Assembly: GCF_000427335.1 (NCBI RefSeq)
Contig: NZ_ATMR01000128.1
Coordinates: 166,480 to 230,479, forward strand
DNA from: Winogradskyella psychrotolerans RS-3
GTDB lineage: Bacteria; Bacteroidota; Bacteroidia; Flavobacteriales; Flavobacteriaceae
Direction: 5' to 3'
DNA length: 64,000 nucleotides
Positions within the stretch are counted from its first letter, which is position 1. Each line of letters opens with the position of its first letter. Both the position numbers and the translations under genes were made by a program. Shown piece after piece: positions 62,047-64,000 of the stretch. The notes under the pieces were generated by a model that was given only the letters and a program-made list of their open reading frames with translations, was not told where the DNA came from and did no database searches.

Positions 62047-63381
62047 ATGAATCCAACAAAAAAAGTCGCATTTTATACATTAGGTTGTAAACTGAATTTT
62101 TCAGAAACATCTACAATCGCAAGAGGTTTTACAGATGAAGGTTTTGATCGTGTAGATTTTAAGCAATCTGCAGACATTTATGTGATCAATACCTGTTCGG
62201 TGACCGAAAATGCAGACAAGCGTTTTAAAACCATTGTAAAGCAAGCTCAAAAAAGTAATCCAGATGCTTTTGTTGCTGCGATTGGTTGCTATGCGCAATT
62301 GAAACCAGAAGAATTAGCGGATGTACATGGGGTAGATTTGGTTTTGGGGGCCACAGAGAAATTTAAGATTACAGATTACTTAAATGACTTAACTAAAAAC
62401 GATTTTGGTGAAGTCCATTCTTGCGAAATTGAAGAAGCAGATTTTTACGTTGGTAGTTATTCTATAGGTGATAGAACTAGAGCATTTCTAAAAGTACAAG
62501 ATGGTTGCGATTATAAATGTACCTATTGCACCATTCCTTTAGCAAGAGGAATTTCTCGTAGTGACACCATGACTAATGTTTTGAAGAATGCCCAAGAGAT
62601 TTCAGAACAAGGTATAAAGGAGATTGTATTAACAGGAGTTAATATAGGAGACTACGGAAAAGGAGAATTTGGTAATAAAAAACATGAACATACTTTTTTA
62701 GACTTAGTTAAAGAATTAGATAAAGTTGAAGGTATTGAGCGTTTAAGAATTTCATCTATAGAACCGAATTTGTTGAAAAATGAAACTATAGATTTGGTTT
62801 CAAATTCGCGAGCATTTGTACCTCATTTTCATATTCCATTACAAAGTGGAAGTAATGAGATATTAAAAAAGATGAAACGTCGCTACATGAAAGAATTGTA
62901 TGTAGATAGAGTTTCAAAAATAAACGAAGTTATGCCTCATGCTTGTATTGGTGTGGATGTTATCGTAGGATTTCCGGGTGAAACCGACGAATTGTTTTTA
63001 GAAACATATAACTTTTTAAATGCATTAGATATTTCATATTTACACGTGTTTCAATATTCTGAGCGCGACAATACTGAAGCGGCAAAAATGCCTAATGTCG
63101 TTTCTAAGGCAAAAAGAGTAAAACGCAGTAAAATGTTGAGAGGTTTATCTGCTAAAAAACGTCGTGCATTTTATGAAAATCAATTAGATACAGATCGCAT
63201 TGTTTTATTTGAAAGTGAAAACAAAGAGGGGTATATTCATGGGTTTACAGAAAACTATGTAAAAGTAAAAGCGCCTTGGAATCCTGAATTGGTAAATACA
63301 CTAGAAAAAGTGAGATTGACGAAAATTGATGACGATGGTTTAGTTCGATTTGAATTTCAAGAAGATTTAGCACTAAACTAG
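62047..63381 (+). CDS. mtaB: tRNA t6A37 methylthiotransferase
   Basis: 444 residues: N-terminal UPF0004 domain with three cluster Cys (GCKLN, NTCSVT, IGCYAQ), radical SAM domain with CDYKCTYCTIPLARG and LQSGSNEILKKMKRRY, and a C-terminal TRAM domain (about 380-440). MtaB adds a methylthio group to t6A37 of tRNA. The GCKLN and ARG-S-DT context separates it from MiaB and RimO. Confidence 0.95.
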   Translation: MNPTKKVAFYTLGCKLNFSETSTIARGFTDEGFDRVDFKQSADIYVINTCSVTENADKRFKTIVKQAQKSNPDAFVAAIGCYAQLKPEELADVHGVDLVLGATEKFKITDYLNDLTKNDFGEVHSCEIEEADFYVGSYSIGDRTRAFLKVQDGCDYKCTYCTIPLARGISRSDTMTNVLKNAQEISEQGIKEIVLTGVNIGDYGKGEFGNKKHEHTFLDLVKELDKVEGIERLRISSIEPNLLKNETIDLVSNSRAFVPHFHIPLQSGSNEILKKMKRRYMKELYVDRVSKINEVMPHACIGVDVIVGFPGETDELFLETYNFLNALDISYLHVFQYSERDNTEAAKMPNVVSKAKRVKRSKMLRGLSAKKRRAFYENQLDTDRIVLFESENKEGYIHGFTENYVKVKAPWNPELVNTLEKVRLTKIDDDGLVRFEFQEDLALN

Positions 63382-63437
63382 TCAAATTTTTATGGTTTTA
63401 ATAACAGGTATTTTCCTATAAATAAGTTATTTCGTTT

Positions 63438-63445
63438 TATATTTG
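63438..63445 (+). promoter_or_regulatory. -7 promoter element of the last lipoprotein gene
   Basis: TATATTTG, an exact TAnnTTTG match. It overlaps a possible TTG start at 63443, so that codon cannot be used and the start moves to 63467. Confidence 0.6.
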
Positions 63446-63466
63446 GCTTTAATTAAGGATTATACA

Positions 63467-63970
63467 TTGAAAAAAACAGCTTTAGTTTCTCTTCTTATTG
63501 TTTTATTGGGTTCTACGATGTCGTGTTCAGATAAAAGTGAACATGATGTTATTGGCATTTGGTTATTAACTACACGAACCAGTGATCTTCCGTTTGATGT
63601 AAATCAGGATGGTGTCTTTAATACGAATCTTGTTTCAGAAATAGATTGTAATAAAACAGAAACACTAACATTTGAAACTAATGGAACGGTATCTTCTGGA
63701 AATGAATTTTCTAATCCACTAAAGTATTATAAAGAAGAGGCTACAAATGTGTACAGAATTAATTCGGACTGTAATACGGAAGGCATTATAAGTTTCGCTT
63801 CAGAGTTTGAAATCACAGAGGAGGATACTATTAAAATTTCAGATAGAGTATATGTTTTAAGTGGAAACACTTTAACAACAGTATATGAAAATTCGGTAAA
63901 TATTTATAATGAGGATTTTACTGAGGTCATAGAAACTAAAGATTTAAAATTGATTTATACCAAGCAGTAA
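63467..63970 (+). CDS. Lipocalin-like lipoprotein, unknown function
   Basis: About 167 residues from a TTG at 63467 (KKTALVSLLIVLLGSTMSC), placed there because the -7 box overlaps the earlier TTG at 63443. Lipobox ends in TMSC. The body (IGIWLLTTRTSDLPFDVNQD, LTFETNGTVSS, LKLIYTK) has the layout of small Bacteroidota lipocalin-like proteins, with a DVNQDGVFNT loop that could bind calcium. No specific family recognised. Confidence 0.7.
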   Translation: MKKTALVSLLIVLLGSTMSCSDKSEHDVIGIWLLTTRTSDLPFDVNQDGVFNTNLVSEIDCNKTETLTFETNGTVSSGNEFSNPLKYYKEEATNVYRINSDCNTEGIISFASEFEITEEDTIKISDRVYVLSGNTLTTVYENSVNIYNEDFTEVIETKDLKLIYTKQ

Positions 63971-64000
63971 TTATCTCAAAATTTTGGATATAAAAAAAAC

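Overview
The window is about 64 kb of an AT-rich chromosome from a marine-type member of the Bacteroidota, most likely family Flavobacteriaceae. Pointers are the Bacteroidota promoter element TAnnTTTG upstream of many genes, three secreted enzymes with C-terminal type IX secretion sorting domains, an alginate-lyase-like PL6 enzyme, DUF6090/DUF4199/DUF6265 proteins and RsmB-, MtaB- and GlmU-like housekeeping genes of flavobacterial type. No rRNA, tRNA, CRISPR array, insertion sequence or prophage was recognised.

Layout. 0-5 kb: the 5' part of a copper P-type ATPase gene (ccoI type) divergent from a Crp/Fnr regulator with an FNR-like palindrome between them, then a VWA/MoxR-AAA pair. 5-16.7 kb: a PepSY membrane protein, a YdeI-like protein, a trehalose synthesis gene (otsBA fusion) followed by two secreted peptidases, a GH15 hydrolase, two small secreted proteins, and a BlaI repressor paired with an M56 membrane peptidase that carries a periplasmic murein amidase domain. 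16.8-25.3 kb: a fatty-acid beta-oxidation operon (marR, fadB-like, thiolase, acyl-CoA dehydrogenase) interrupted by a four-helix-bundle (23S IVS-type) cassette, preceded by a frameshifted acyl-CoA ligase. 25.6-40 kb: PL6 lyase, a two-component system with an AraC-like fragment, purL, two secreted endonuclease I genes and rsmB.

40.1-53.1 kb is the accessory highlight. An ECF sigma factor gene is followed by a small membrane anti-sigma candidate and a Spy/CpxP-like periplasmic protein, then by EF-hand proteins, a CotH-family secretory kinase lipoprotein, three YHYH-domain lipoproteins, a MORN/YwqK lipoprotein and an SCO copper chaperone. Five intergenic copies of one bipartite promoter, CAAGTTT-N12-GCATCTAAA with invariant spacing, lie in front of the sigma gene, the anti-sigma gene and three effector operons, so the island looks like a self-contained autoregulated ECF regulon. 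A second sigma/membrane/Spy-like triad faces it from the other side (51.5-53.0 kb) with a different shared promoter motif. An envelope role involving metal (copper or calcium) and extracellular phosphorylation is my inference.

53.3-64 kb is mostly housekeeping: an ABC exporter, phosphohexomutase, GT2 glycosyltransferase, DUF4199, L31 type B, GlmU-like protein, an oligopeptide-type binding lipoprotein, MtaB and a lipoprotein.

Nine apparent single-base indels in A/T runs break eight genes (fadD-like, response regulator, anti-sigma candidate, Spy-like, YCF48-like, phosphohexomutase, GT2, binding lipoprotein). Eight of them are losses of one A or T. I treat them as probable sequencing or assembly errors and annotate the genes at reconstructed full length.
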